Positions 41,489 to 50,664 are shown, numbered from the stretch's first letter. The stretch is 64,000 bases of DNA from Thiopseudomonas sp. (GCA_023228985.1 JALOAC010000002.1:62001-126000), one strand, 5' to 3'. Program-made: numbers and translations. The notes: generated by a model from the letters alone, not told the origin.

Positions 41489-42955
41489 TCAATCTATGCC
41501 TAGTTCAGACCAGATATCATCAATTCGCTGCTTTACCTTGGCGTCTTGGGTAATCACCTGTCCCCACTCACGCTGAGTTTCGCCCGGCCATTTATGGGTG
41601 GCATCCAAGCCCATCTTACTGCCAAGGCCTGATACAGGTGAGGCAAAATCCAAATAATCAATCGGGGTATTATCTATCATCACCGTATCCCGAACAGGAT
41701 CCATGCGCGTGGTAATAGCCCAGATCACATCATTCCAATCACGTGCGTTGATATCGTCATCCGTAACAATCACAAACTTGGTATACATGAATTGACGCAA
41801 GAAGCTCCACACCCCCATCATCACGCGTTTGGCGTGTCCTGGGTATTGCTTCTTGATCGTCACTACCGCCATACGATAGGAGCAGCCTTCAGGCGGTAAA
41901 TAAAAATCAACTATTTCAGGATACTGCTTCTGCAAAATAGGCACAAAAACTTCGTTCAGCGCCACCCCTAAAATCGCCGGCTCATCCGGTGGTCGTCCCG
42001 TATAGGTGCTGTGATAAATAGGATCTTGACGGTGGGTAATGCGCTCTACGGTAAACACCGGAAAACTATCTACTTCGTTGTAGTAGCCGGTGTGATCACC
42101 ATAAGGGCCTTCATCCGCCATTTCACCCGGATAAATATGTCCTTCGAGGATCATCTCAGCGCGTGCCGGCACTTGTAAATCACTGCCAATAGCTTTAACT
42201 AGCTCGGTTCTTTTGCCACGCAATAAGCCAGCAAAAGCATATTCAGATAAGGTGTCCGGAATAGGGGTAACCGCCGCCAAAGTGGTCGCCGGATCAGCGC
42301 CCAACGCCACGGCAACTGGGTAAGGCTGCCCGGGAAACTTTTCACACCAATCGCGAAAATCCAGCGCGCCACCACGGTGACTGAGCCAGCGCATAATCAC
42401 TTTATTACGCCCGAGCACCTGCTGACGATAAATGCCGAGGTTTTGTCTGGTTTTATTAGGGCCTTTGGTAATTGTTAGCCCCCAGGTAATCAGGGGTGCT
42501 ACATCACCTGGCCAACAGGTTTGAATGGGCAGAGTGCTAAGGTCAACATCATCACCCTCAATCACCACGTCCTGACAGGGCCCGTGCTTGCGCACTTTAG
42601 GCGCCATCGACAGAACTTTACGAAACATGGGTAATTTTTCCCATGCATCTTTAATGCCTTTAGGCGGCTCTGGCTCTTTCAGATTGGCCAGCAGCTGACC
42701 TATCTCGCGCAAAGCGGATAGGCTTTCTGCGCCCATAGCCAAAGCAACACGCTCAGGCGTACCAAAAAGATTGGTCAGTACAGGCATGGAAAAGCCTGTG
42801 GGCTGCTCAAATAACAAAGCAGGGCCAGCCTTGCGTAGCGTACGGTCGCTTATTTCGGTCATTTCCAATACGGGCGAAACGGGCAGCTGCACGCGCTTAA
42901 GCTCGCCTCGCTGTTCCAAAACCTGAATAAACTCTCTTAAATCTGCGTATTGCAT
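41489..42955 (-). CDS. ubiD: 4-hydroxy-3-polyprenylbenzoate decarboxylase UbiD
   Basis: A 488-residue prenylated-FMN-dependent decarboxylase of ubiquinone synthesis. It starts MQYADLREFIQVLEQRGELKR and carries the prFMN/metal site motifs LGIYRQQVLGRNKVIMRWLSHRGGA (residues about 175-200), the catalytic E-R-E region around EYAFAGLLRG and GPYGDHTGYYNEVDSFP. The C-terminal IVTDDDINARDWNDVIWA is present. The length equals that of E. coli and Pseudomonas UbiD. It follows rho after 17 bases and is probably co-transcribed with it. Confidence 0.97.
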   Translation of the reverse strand: MQYADLREFIQVLEQRGELKRVQLPVSPVLEMTEISDRTLRKAGPALLFEQPTGFSMPVLTNLFGTPERVALAMGAESLSALREIGQLLANLKEPEPPKGIKDAWEKLPMFRKVLSMAPKVRKHGPCQDVVIEGDDVDLSTLPIQTCWPGDVAPLITWGLTITKGPNKTRQNLGIYRQQVLGRNKVIMRWLSHRGGALDFRDWCEKFPGQPYPVAVALGADPATTLAAVTPIPDTLSEYAFAGLLRGKRTELVKAIGSDLQVPARAEMILEGHIYPGEMADEGPYGDHTGYYNEVDSFPVFTVERITHRQDPIYHSTYTGRPPDEPAILGVALNEVFVPILQKQYPEIVDFYLPPEGCSYRMAVVTIKKQYPGHAKRVMMGVWSFLRQFMYTKFVIVTDDDINARDWNDVIWAITTRMDPVRDTVMIDNTPIDYLDFASPVSGLGSKMGLDATHKWPGETQREWGQVITQDAKVKQRIDDIWSELGID

Positions 42956-42972
42956 GGCTAACCTACTTGGTT

Positions 42973-44235
42973 TTACTTGCCGCGTTTCATTGCCATAAAG
43001 AACTCGTCATTGGTTTTCGTATCTTTTAACTTATCCAACAAAAACTCAATGGCAGCAACTTCATCCATTGAATGGAGTAATTTACGCAAAATCCACATGC
43101 GCTGTAACTCTTCTTCAGTGGTGAGCAGCTCTTCGCGACGGGTACCTGAACGGTTGATATTAACCGCAGGGAAAACACGTTTTTCAGCAATACGGCGATC
43201 AAGCTGCAACTCCATATTACCGGTACCTTTAAACTCTTCGTAGATGACTTCGTCCATTTTGGAGCCTGTATCGACCAGAGCAGTAGCAATAATAGTCAGC
43301 GAACCGCCTTCTTCGATATTACGTGCCGCACCAAAGAAACGCTTAGGCTTTTCCAGAGCATGCGCATCCACACCACCGGTTAAGACCTTGCCAGAGCTTG
43401 GAATAACGGTGTTGTAGGCACGTGCTAGGCGCGTAATAGAGTCGAGCAGAATTACAACGTCTTTTTTGTGCTCAACCAGTCGTTTAGCTTTTTCAATCAC
43501 CATCTCTGCTACTTGTACGTGACGGGCAGGTGGCTCATCAAAAGTGGAGGCGAGCACTTCACCGCGGACAGTACGTTGCATTTCTGTCACTTCTTCCGGA
43601 CGCTCGTCAATCAGCAACACGATTAAATGACATTCTGGATTATTACGGGTGATGTTGGCCGCAATATTCTGCAGCATCAGCGTTTTACCCGCTTTGGGCG
43701 GCGCAACAATTAAACCACGCTGGCCTTTACCGATGGGTGCTGCCAAGTCGATTACTCGACCGGTCAAATCTTCCGTTGAACCATTACCAGCCTCCATGAT
43801 CATGCGCTCATCAGGGAAGAGTGGGGTCAGGTTTTCAAATAGAATTTTAGTTTTAGCGTTTTCTGGGCGGTCAAAGTTAATAGAGTCAACTTTTAACAGG
43901 GCAAAATAACGCTCGCCTTCTTTAGGTGGGCGAATTTTGCCCACGATGCTATCACCGGTACGCAGGTTAAAGCGGCGTATTTGACTGGGTGATACATAAA
44001 TATCGTCTGGGCCGGCTAAGTAAGAAGCGCCAACAGAACGCAGGAAACCAAAGCCATCTTGCAATATTTCCAACACGCCATCGCCAGAAATTTCTTCACC
44101 GCTTTTGGCATGACGTTTTAATAAGGCAAAAATAATATCTTGTTTGCGTGAACGAGCCATGTTTTCAAGGCCCATTTGCTCCGCCATTTCAAGAAGCTCG
44201 GTAACAGGTTTTTGTTTTAATTCAGTTAAATTCAT
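42973..44235 (-). CDS. rho: Transcription termination factor Rho
   Basis: A 420-residue hexameric RNA helicase. The start ATG 44233-44235 gives MNLTELKQKPVTELLEMAEQMG, the conserved N-terminus; the open frame extends upstream without family similarity. The RNA-binding cold-shock domain has GFGFLRS and DDIYVSPSQIRRFNLRTGD. Walker A is APPKAGKTLMLQ, Walker B VVILLDSITRLARA, the Q-loop region VLTGGVDAHAL, and the C-terminus ends FFMAMKRGK. It is preceded by a leader of up to 234 bases after trxA that includes a stable inverted repeat, in keeping with the autoregulation known for rho. Confidence 0.97.
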   Translation of the reverse strand: MNLTELKQKPVTELLEMAEQMGLENMARSRKQDIIFALLKRHAKSGEEISGDGVLEILQDGFGFLRSVGASYLAGPDDIYVSPSQIRRFNLRTGDSIVGKIRPPKEGERYFALLKVDSINFDRPENAKTKILFENLTPLFPDERMIMEAGNGSTEDLTGRVIDLAAPIGKGQRGLIVAPPKAGKTLMLQNIAANITRNNPECHLIVLLIDERPEEVTEMQRTVRGEVLASTFDEPPARHVQVAEMVIEKAKRLVEHKKDVVILLDSITRLARAYNTVIPSSGKVLTGGVDAHALEKPKRFFGAARNIEEGGSLTIIATALVDTGSKMDEVIYEEFKGTGNMELQLDRRIAEKRVFPAVNINRSGTRREELLTTEEELQRMWILRKLLHSMDEVAAIEFLLDKLKDTKTNDEFFMAMKRGK

Positions 44236-44419
44236 ATGAGATGAAATGTTCGATGGGTAGTGAGAAGAACTCAGTGTCTGTTCAACAAAGTTGTCGAATT
44301 GAGAGACGAGTAGAGGAATATGAATGTGCCAGACACTTATTGTGTTTACGGCATGCAAGACTGTAACGACTTGCGCGTTACAACAGCTAGGAATTTACCA
44401 CCAGATACGCTTAGAGTCT

Positions 44420-44454
44420 AGTATGCGCACTAAAGATTTGATTGTGCGCATACT
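44420..44454. other. Inverted repeat between trxA and rho
   Basis: AGTATGCGCAC (44420-44430) and GTGCGCATACT (44444-44454) form a perfect 11-base stem with a 13-base loop, 16 bases after the trxA stop. On the minus strand, the direction of trxA and rho transcription, no T-run follows. It could be an mRNA-stabilising 3' end for trxA or part of the rho leader. Confidence 0.55.
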
Positions 44455-44469
44455 TTTCAGCTCTATTGG

Positions 44470-44796
44470 TTAGAGATGCGCATCCAAAAAGGCAGTTAGT
44501 TGGCTTTTTGACATTGCACCTACTTTAGTAGCCTCAACGTTGCCATTCTTAAACAGCATTAGCGTAGGAATGCCGCGTACGCCGTACTTAGGTGGAGTGC
44601 CTGGATTGTCGTCGATGTTTAGCTTACAGACCTTTACCTTACCGGCATACTCTTCAGCAATTTCATCTAGGACTGGAGCAATCATTTTGCAGGGACCGCA
44701 CCATTCTGCCCAATAATCCACCAAAACAGGTCCTTCCGCTTGTAATACATCCAGCTCAAAGCTGGAATCAGTAATGTTGTTGATGTGCTCGCTCAT
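44470..44796 (-). CDS. trxA: Thioredoxin 1
   Basis: A 108-residue cytoplasmic thioredoxin with the active site YWAEWCGPCKMIAP and the cis-Pro loop RGIPTLMLF. It starts at the ATG 44794-44796 (MSEHINNITDSSF), supported by GGAG eight bases upstream; upstream codons in the same frame are not part of the family. It is encoded just upstream of rho and divergent from ppx, the same trio as in P. aeruginosa. Confidence 0.97.
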   Translation of the reverse strand: MSEHINNITDSSFELDVLQAEGPVLVDYWAEWCGPCKMIAPVLDEIAEEYAGKVKVCKLNIDDNPGTPPKYGVRGIPTLMLFKNGNVEATKVGAMSKSQLTAFLDAHL

Positions 44797-44823
44797 AGAA
44801 CTTCTCCGTTTGTTGGCACGCAT

Positions 44824-45260
44824 AAAACGCTGCCTATGATAGCTCGAGTTAATAACTAATGAAACTATAGGGGGAGTGAATATCTACTGTCAGCAATTCT
44901 TTAGTAATGCTCGACAAGCCAGCTAAGCTTGCATTTTGCTTTACCGTCCCACCAATAAGCTTTCTATCTATTTGATATATTACACTTTATTGAGCGCAGC
45001 AATGATTTGTTTAGCCAGAACCTGAGCTTCCAGCATCCACCTGCACTGCATCTTTTACGCATGCCTGTTCTGGGCTAGAGTGAGTTATTACAGCCGATAC
45101 TGCGACGAGTTTGGGCCTTGCTCAGCGCTTCTTTAAATTATTATCGACCTGTTGTTATGCTCGATTAAACGGCACAATAAGTGGGCTTTATTGCGCTAAA
45201 ACATTGGCTAAAACCCCTATTCATGGCAGGATTAGCTCTAGTTGTTCTGGATATCAATCT
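44824..45260. other. Divergent gap trxA / ppx
   Basis: A 437-base region at the strand-switch point. It holds a candidate trxA promoter at its left edge and an AT-rich patch around 44970-44990 (TTTGATATATTACAC). I found no DnaA-box consensus, no rRNA/tRNA and no convincing hairpin. An open frame in phase with ppx extends through 45111-45260, but its sequence has no exopolyphosphatase similarity and is probably non-coding leader. This gap marks the junction of two regions that are far apart in P. aeruginosa. Confidence 0.5.
44836..44864 (-). promoter_or_regulatory. Candidate sigma70 promoter of trxA
   Basis: On the minus strand TTTCAT (44864-44859) and TATCAT (44841-44836) are separated by 17 bases. 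The predicted start lies about 30-35 bases upstream of the trxA ATG. Both hexamers are imperfect. Confidence 0.4.
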
Positions 45261-46775
45261 ATGCCCCTCACCGCTACCAAGAGTTTCCCTCTTATTGCAG
45301 CCATCGATTTAGGCTCAAACAGCTTCCATATGGTGCTCGCCAAGACCCATGAGAGAGAAATAAGAATTCTTGACCGCATTGGTGAAAAGGTTCAGCTTGC
45401 GGCAGGATTAAATGAAGCATTAGACCTTGAAGAAGAGGCGATCGAGCGTGGTTTAGACTGCCTAAGACGTTTTGCCCAGCTTATCACCGACCTACCCAAG
45501 GGTGCTGTGCGTATCGTAGGCACCAGCACCCTACGTATTGCTCATAACCGACAAAACTTTATCGATCGCGCCAAAGAAATTTTAGGCCATGATATTGACG
45601 TTATTTCCGGCCGCGAAGAAGCACGCTTAATTTATTTAGGCATTTCTCACACGCTACCCAGCATTGCCGATAAACGTTTAGCGCTTGATATTGGCGGTGG
45701 CAGCACTGAGCTTATTATTGGCCAGCATTTTGAATCCCAATACCGTGGCAGCCTGCAGATGGGTTGCGTCAGTTACAGCCAACGTTTTTTTAAAGATCAC
45801 CTCATTTCACCCGCTCGTTATGCCCAAGCCTATACCGCTGCACGTTTGGAACTCATGGAAATGGAGCAAACCTTAAAGCGTATTGGCTGGAAAGAAGCGG
45901 TTGGCGCCTCGGGCACAGTTAAATCTATTGCACAGGCGTGCTTTGCAGCTGGCTTTGGTCAAGGTGAAATAAACCAGCCTGGAATAGCCTACCTCAAGCA
46001 ACAATTATTAAAGCTCAAACACATTGACCAAGTTAACTTTCCTGGCGTTAAACCCGAACGTGCCAGTATCTTTCCGGCTGGACTTGCCATAGTGGAAGCT
46101 ATTTTTGATGCACTAAACCTCGACCAAGTGCAAGCAGCCGACGGCGCTTTGCGTGAAGGTGTTTTATACGACCTGCTGGGTCGCCACCAACACGAAGATG
46201 TGCGCGAACGGTCGATTAATGCGCTGATGCAGCGCAGCCATGTCGATGTTGAGCAGGCACTGCGCGTTGAAAATAAGGCGCTTGAAGTGCTGCAGCAACT
46301 TGCCGAGCCGTGGCAGCTAACGGACGACTGGCATAAAGAGATGCTGAGCTGGGCGGCGCGCGTGCATGAAGTCGGTCTGGATATAGCCCATTACCATTAC
46401 CACAAACACGGCGCTTATTTGGTTGAGCACTCCGACCTTGCTGGTTTTTCTCGTCAAGAGCAGCAACGTATCGCGCTACTGGTGCGCGGCCATAGACGCA
46501 ACATCCCTTTACAGCTGTTTAATCAGTGCGGCGATGACAGCCATGCTTTGCTCTATCTATGTGTGATTTTACGCCTAGCTATCTTGCTGTACCGAATTCG
46601 CGGCTCTCAAGAGGTTCCCGAGCTGCGCTTGCAAGCAACAGAAGATGCATTGGAGATTTTGTTTCCTGCCTGCTGGCTAGAAGAAAACCCGTTAACCGCA
46701 GCAGACTTTCATAAAGAAGCACAGTGGTTAACGCGCATCAACTTTAAACTCAGCCTAGGTGAGTACTTCTGCTAG
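45261..46775 (+). CDS. ppx: Exopolyphosphatase Ppx/GppA
   Basis: A 504-residue enzyme of the sugar-kinase/actin-like superfamily that hydrolyses terminal phosphate from polyphosphate or pppGpp. The nucleotide-fold motifs are AAIDLGSNSFHMVLA near the start and LALDIGGGSTELIIG near residue 145. The C-terminal HD-like domain (about 310-500) contains AARVHEVGLDIAHYHYHKHGAYL. The ATG at 45261 gives MPLTATKSFPLIAAIDLG and the family length; earlier in-frame ATGs add unrelated sequence. In most Pseudomonas ppx is near trxA-rho but not dnaA; here it lies 213 bases upstream of dnaA on the same strand. Confidence 0.94.
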   Translation: MPLTATKSFPLIAAIDLGSNSFHMVLAKTHEREIRILDRIGEKVQLAAGLNEALDLEEEAIERGLDCLRRFAQLITDLPKGAVRIVGTSTLRIAHNRQNFIDRAKEILGHDIDVISGREEARLIYLGISHTLPSIADKRLALDIGGGSTELIIGQHFESQYRGSLQMGCVSYSQRFFKDHLISPARYAQAYTAARLELMEMEQTLKRIGWKEAVGASGTVKSIAQACFAAGFGQGEINQPGIAYLKQQLLKLKHIDQVNFPGVKPERASIFPAGLAIVEAIFDALNLDQVQAADGALREGVLYDLLGRHQHEDVRERSINALMQRSHVDVEQALRVENKALEVLQQLAEPWQLTDDWHKEMLSWAARVHEVGLDIAHYHYHKHGAYLVEHSDLAGFSRQEQQRIALLVRGHRRNIPLQLFNQCGDDSHALLYLCVILRLAILLYRIRGSQEVPELRLQATEDALEILFPACWLEENPLTAADFHKEAQWLTRINFKLSLGEYFC

Positions 46776-46922
46776 AGTGTTACTTTCCACTACCTTTTAT
46801 TTGCTCTTTTAGCGCATTAATTTCAGCCAGGTAAGATGATTTTGCAAGTGCTTAATTTTTGAGCACATTCTGCACAAACTACTTCACAGCAACGAATAAA
46901 AGACCAATAAGTTTGCGCTGCA

Positions 46923-46953
46923 TGTGGATAACTTTAGCCTTCATGGCTACAAT
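46923..46953 (+). promoter_or_regulatory. dnaA: dnaA promoter overlapping a DnaA box
   Basis: A perfect DnaA box, TGTGGATAA (46923-46931, TTATCCACA on the other strand), overlaps a -35-like TGGATA (46925-46930). Seventeen bases later is TACAAT (46948-46953). The predicted start near 46960 leaves a leader of about 29 bases before the GTG. The arrangement suggests DnaA autorepression. A second box with one mismatch, TTCTGCACA, lies at 46868-46876. Confidence 0.65.
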
Positions 46954-46988
46954 ACGTCTTCGATTCACCCTTCTATTGAGGTTTCTCT

Positions 46989-48401
46989 GTGTCTGTCAAT
47001 CTTTGGCTGCAGTCTGTCGATTTTTTGCGTGATGAGCTTCCCGCGCAGCATTTCAACACCTGGATTCGCCCCCTGCAAGTTGAAGAAGTAGACGAGTGCC
47101 TCTTTGTTTATGCGCCCAACCGTTTTGTGCTGGACTGGGTAAATGAAAAGTACTTCACACGCATTCTAGAGCTGATGACTGAACGCAACAGCGGAGAAAC
47201 TCCTGAAGTTGTGCTCCAAATTGGTAGCAAAGGCCAAACGGCTCGACCTGCTGCTGTTACAGCAGTTGTGGCGCCAAGCCAGCCAGTGCAAACCACTCAT
47301 CAAGTTGCTCCTTCTAGAAACACTCCCACTGATACTGACAAGGCTGCTGTTGCTGCAGCCAGTGCCAAACCTGCACAGCATGTTAGTGGCCTCAATCGTT
47401 CATTTACTTTTTCTAGTTTTGTTGAAGGCAAGTCAAACCAACTAGCGCATGCTGCTGCTTGGCAGGTAGCCGACAACCCTAAGCACGGTTACAACCCATT
47501 ATTTCTTTATGGCGGTGTAGGTTTAGGTAAAACACACTTAATGCACGCGGTCGGCAATCATTTATTGCAAAAAAACCCAAAAGCCAAGATTGTTTACCTA
47601 CATTCCGAGCGTTTTGTGCAAGATATGGTTAAAGCCATTCAAATGAAAGCAATTAACGAATTTAAGACATATTACCGCTCTGTGGATGCACTACTAATTG
47701 ATGATATTCAGTTTTTTGCGGGTAAAGATCGCTCGCAAGAAGAGTTTTTTCACACCTTTAACGCTTTGTTAGAAGGCAATCAGCAAATCATTCTCACCAG
47801 CGATCGTTATCCAAAAGAAATTGACGGTCTTGAAGAGCGTTTAAAATCACGCTTTGGCTGGGGATTAACCACTGCAGTGGAACCGCCAGACTTAGAAACC
47901 CGTGTTGCTATTCTGATGAAAAAAGCCGAGCAGAGCAGAGTAGTGCTAGCTAAAGACTGCGCCTTCTTTATTGCGCAACGTATTCGCTCCAATGTGCGCG
48001 AACTAGAAGGCGCTTTGAAACGGGTTATTGCTCACTCTCACTTCACTCATCAGCCCATAAGTCTTGAACTAATCCGTGAATCGCTCAAAGACTTATTGGC
48101 GCTACAAGACAAGCTGATTAGTATTGATAATATTCAGCGCACTGTGGCTGAATACTACAAAATTAAAATTGCCGACCTACTATCAAAACGTCGCTCCCGC
48201 TCAGTAGCCCGTCCACGTCAAGTGGCCATGGCTTTGGCTAAGGAAGTGACTAACCATAGCTTGCCGGAAATTGGTGACGCTTTTGGTGGGCGCGACCACA
48301 CCACAGTTTTACACGCCACCCGTAAAATCGCAGAACTATGCGAAACGGATGCCGACATTAGCGAAGATTATAAAAACCTGTTGCGCACACTCACTACGTA
48401 G
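46989..48401 (+). CDS. dnaA: Chromosomal replication initiator DnaA
   Basis: A 470-residue AAA+ initiator. Domain I (LWLQSVDFLRDELPAQHFNTWIRPL, about 1-85), a low-complexity Ala/Thr/Val-rich domain II (about 86-135), the AAA+ domain with Walker A LYGGVGLGKTHLMHAVG and Walker B ALLIDDIQFFAGKD, and domain IV with the DnaA-box recognition motif GGRDHTTVLHA are all present. The start is a GTG, as in Pseudomonas, with GAGG seven bases upstream. A DnaA box sits in its promoter. The upstream neighbour is ppx instead of rpmH. Confidence 0.98.
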   Translation: MSVNLWLQSVDFLRDELPAQHFNTWIRPLQVEEVDECLFVYAPNRFVLDWVNEKYFTRILELMTERNSGETPEVVLQIGSKGQTARPAAVTAVVAPSQPVQTTHQVAPSRNTPTDTDKAAVAAASAKPAQHVSGLNRSFTFSSFVEGKSNQLAHAAAWQVADNPKHGYNPLFLYGGVGLGKTHLMHAVGNHLLQKNPKAKIVYLHSERFVQDMVKAIQMKAINEFKTYYRSVDALLIDDIQFFAGKDRSQEEFFHTFNALLEGNQQIILTSDRYPKEIDGLEERLKSRFGWGLTTAVEPPDLETRVAILMKKAEQSRVVLAKDCAFFIAQRIRSNVRELEGALKRVIAHSHFTHQPISLELIRESLKDLLALQDKLISIDNIQRTVAEYYKIKIADLLSKRRSRSVARPRQVAMALAKEVTNHSLPEIGDAFGGRDHTTVLHATRKIAELCETDADISEDYKNLLRTLTT

Positions 48402-48441
48402 TAAAATCACCGCGCATATTATTTCAAGCAAGAGGCCCAGC

Positions 48442-49545
48442 ATGCACTTCACCATACAAAGAGAAGCCTTGTTAAAACCATTACAACTGGTTGCCGGCGT
48501 AGTCGAGCGCAAGCACACCATGCCCGTGCTGTCCAACGTGCTGTTGGTTTTACAGGATCAACAGCTTTCCATGACCGGCACAGACACTGAAGTAGAACTT
48601 ATAGGCCGCGTTACGCTAGAAGAGCCCGCGCAAGATGGTGAAGTCACAGTACCCGCCCGCAAACTCATGGATATCTGTAAAAATCTGCCGCCTGAATCCA
48701 CGCTCTCTATTCGCCTAGATGAACAAAGATTACTGATTACCTCAGGGCGTAGTCGCTTCACGCTAACCACTTTACCCGCTTCTGATTTCCCTATATTCCA
48801 AGAAATCACCGGCTCTTTTGCCTTCCGTATTAACCAAGGCAATCTGCGTTTCTTAATTGAACGCACCAGCTTTGCCATGGCGCAGCAAGACGTTCGATAC
48901 TTCCTCAATGGTTTGATGCTCGAAGCGACCACTAATAAACTAAGAGCCGTAGCTACTGACGGTCATCGCCTTGCATTAAGTGATGTGGAAGCTGAAATCA
49001 GCGAGACCAGCGCCCACCAAGTGATTGTCCCACGCAAAGGCGTACTGGAGCTAGCCCGCCTGATGGATGATGAAAGCGCGTTCGCAGACATCACCCTAAG
49101 CCAAACCTTTATCCGCGCCTCTACAGAAGACTTTATATTCACTTCCAAACTCATTGACGGTAAATTTCCCGACTACGAACGCGTGTTGCCTCGCGGTGGT
49201 GACAAAATCATTACCGTAGACCGCGTAAGCTTGCGTGACTCGCTTAACCGCGCCTCGATTTTGACCAATGAAAAATATCGCGGTATTCGTCTGCAATTTG
49301 AAAACGAATTACTCAAGCTGCAAGCCAACAACCCTGAACAAGAAAGCGCTGAAGAAGAAGTGGTTATTGACTACAACGGACCCAGCCTTGAAATGGGCTT
49401 CAATGTTAATTACCTGCAAGACATACTGAACGTCATGTCCACCAGCCAAGCCAAGCTGACTTTGTCGGATGAAAACAGCAGTCTGTTAATGAGCGAAGCC
49501 GGTAATGAGAGCTCTGCTTATGTTGTTATGCCGATGCGCCTGTAA
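48442..49545 (+). CDS. dnaN: DNA polymerase III beta sliding clamp
   Basis: A 367-residue clamp with three copies of the clamp fold. It begins MHFTIQREALLKPLQLVAGVVERKH and ends with the conserved SSAYVVMPMRL. The ATG at 48442 follows GAGG at six bases; the frame opens upstream within dnaA but that extension is not clamp-like. It lies 40 bases after dnaA and 20 bases before recF in the usual replication-gene order. Confidence 0.98.
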   Translation: MHFTIQREALLKPLQLVAGVVERKHTMPVLSNVLLVLQDQQLSMTGTDTEVELIGRVTLEEPAQDGEVTVPARKLMDICKNLPPESTLSIRLDEQRLLITSGRSRFTLTTLPASDFPIFQEITGSFAFRINQGNLRFLIERTSFAMAQQDVRYFLNGLMLEATTNKLRAVATDGHRLALSDVEAEISETSAHQVIVPRKGVLELARLMDDESAFADITLSQTFIRASTEDFIFTSKLIDGKFPDYERVLPRGGDKIITVDRVSLRDSLNRASILTNEKYRGIRLQFENELLKLQANNPEQESAEEEVVIDYNGPSLEMGFNVNYLQDILNVMSTSQAKLTLSDENSSLLMSEAGNESSAYVVMPMRL

Positions 49546-49565
49546 CAATGATTCGCCCTTCTTAA

Positions 49566-50660
49566 ATGCCCATCAAAGCACTAAGCGTGACAGGTCTACG
49601 CAATCTTGAACCTGTCACGCTAAACTTTTCATCCAAAATAAATATTTTATACGGCGCCAATGGCAGCGGTAAATCCAGCCTACTGGAAGCCATTTACTTC
49701 CTTTCGCTTGCGCGCTCTTTTCGCAGCACAAAGATACAGACGCTTATTCAGCATGAAGCCGCTGAAACTGTTGTTTTTGCTCAGTTGGTAACGAGTGCCG
49801 ATCACAACACCAACAAAATCGGCATCAAGCGTAGCCGTCAAGGCGAGTTTGAAATACGCATTAATGGTGAGGACATAAAAACCATCGCTCAGCTCGCGCG
49901 CGCTTTACCCTTGCAACTGCTGAATTCAGACAGCTTTCTGCTCTTAGAGGGCGCTCCAAAGTTTAGAAGACAATTCTTAGACTGGGGGGTGTTCCACGTG
50001 GAACATTCCTTTCACAGCCAATGGAGCCGCATGCAGACAAGTTTAAAACAGCGTAACTCTTGGCTGCGCCATGCTATAATGGACAGGCAATTATTAGCCT
50101 CTTGGGACAAAGAATTCTGCACTGCCAGCGAAAGCATCGACCAAGCACGCCAACACTACATTGCTCTACTTAAACCAGTTTTCGAGCAGACTCTTGAATC
50201 ACTGATCAAGCTGCCCGAGCTTAGCATTAGCTATTATCGTGGCTGGGATAAAGACAGTAGCTTGCAGAGTGTTTTAGATAACAGCTTAGAGCGTGATAGG
50301 TTTTTGGGGTATACCCAAGCAGGGCCTCAGCGTGCTGACATCCGCATTAAAGTGGGCGGTCATAACGCAATAGAAATCCTTTCAAGAGGTCAGCAAAAGC
50401 TGGTGGTTTGCGCATTGAAATTAGCCCAAGGCTATTTACTGGCCCAGCAAATGCAACAGCAGTGTATCTATCTGATTGATGATCTGCCTGCCGAGCTCGA
50501 TAAAGAGCACCGTAAGGCCCTCAGCAGATTACTTGAAGAACTAAACTGTCAGGCCTTTATAACTGGCACTGACAAAGAAACGTTATTAGAAGGCTGGCAA
50601 ATGGACACGCCAGTAGCCATGTTCCACGTGGAACATGGACGTATAAATCTTGTGGAGTAA
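49566..50660 (+). CDS. recF: DNA replication and repair protein RecF
   Basis: A 364-residue SMC-like ATPase that helps load RecA at gaps. Walker A is YGANGSGKSSLLEAIYFLS, the signature region is EILSRGQQKLVVCALKLAQ and Walker B is CIYLIDDLPAELDKEHR. No ribosome-binding site is evident, suggesting coupling to dnaN. Two perfect parS sites are embedded in the coding sequence; they encode GVFHVEH at about residue 141-147 and MFHVEHG near the C-terminus. The duplicated FHVEH peptide is therefore a by-product of the centromere sites. The end overlaps the 5' leader of gyrB. Confidence 0.96.
   Translation: MPIKALSVTGLRNLEPVTLNFSSKINILYGANGSGKSSLLEAIYFLSLARSFRSTKIQTLIQHEAAETVVFAQLVTSADHNTNKIGIKRSRQGEFEIRINGEDIKTIAQLARALPLQLLNSDSFLLLEGAPKFRRQFLDWGVFHVEHSFHSQWSRMQTSLKQRNSWLRHAIMDRQLLASWDKEFCTASESIDQARQHYIALLKPVFEQTLESLIKLPELSISYYRGWDKDSSLQSVLDNSLERDRFLGYTQAGPQRADIRIKVGGHNAIEILSRGQQKLVVCALKLAQGYLLAQQMQQQCIYLIDDLPAELDKEHRKALSRLLEELNCQAFITGTDKETLLEGWQMDTPVAMFHVEHGRINLVE
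49990..50005. promoter_or_regulatory. parS site 1 (ParB-binding centromere)
   Basis: TGTTCCACGTGGAACA is an exact 16-base match to the consensus parS palindrome bound by ParB/Spo0J. It lies within recF, about 3 kb from the dnaA start, the expected origin-proximal location. It should nucleate ParB for chromosome segregation. Confidence 0.93.
50617..50638. promoter_or_regulatory. parS site 2 (ParB-binding centromere)
   Basis: The exact core TGTTCCACGTGGAACA at 50620-50635 is extended by three complementary bases on each side into a 22-base perfect palindrome. It lies in the last codons of recF, 630 bases from the first site and about 27 bases before the gyrB start. A bound ParB could affect gyrB transcription or translation. 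Confidence 0.93.
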
Positions 50661-50664
50661 ACAG

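Noticed and set aside
45111..45260. 50-codon N-terminal extension of ppx
   Set aside because: The sequence before MPLTATK lacks family similarity, is rich in Cys/Ser/Thr, and the family length is reached from 45261.
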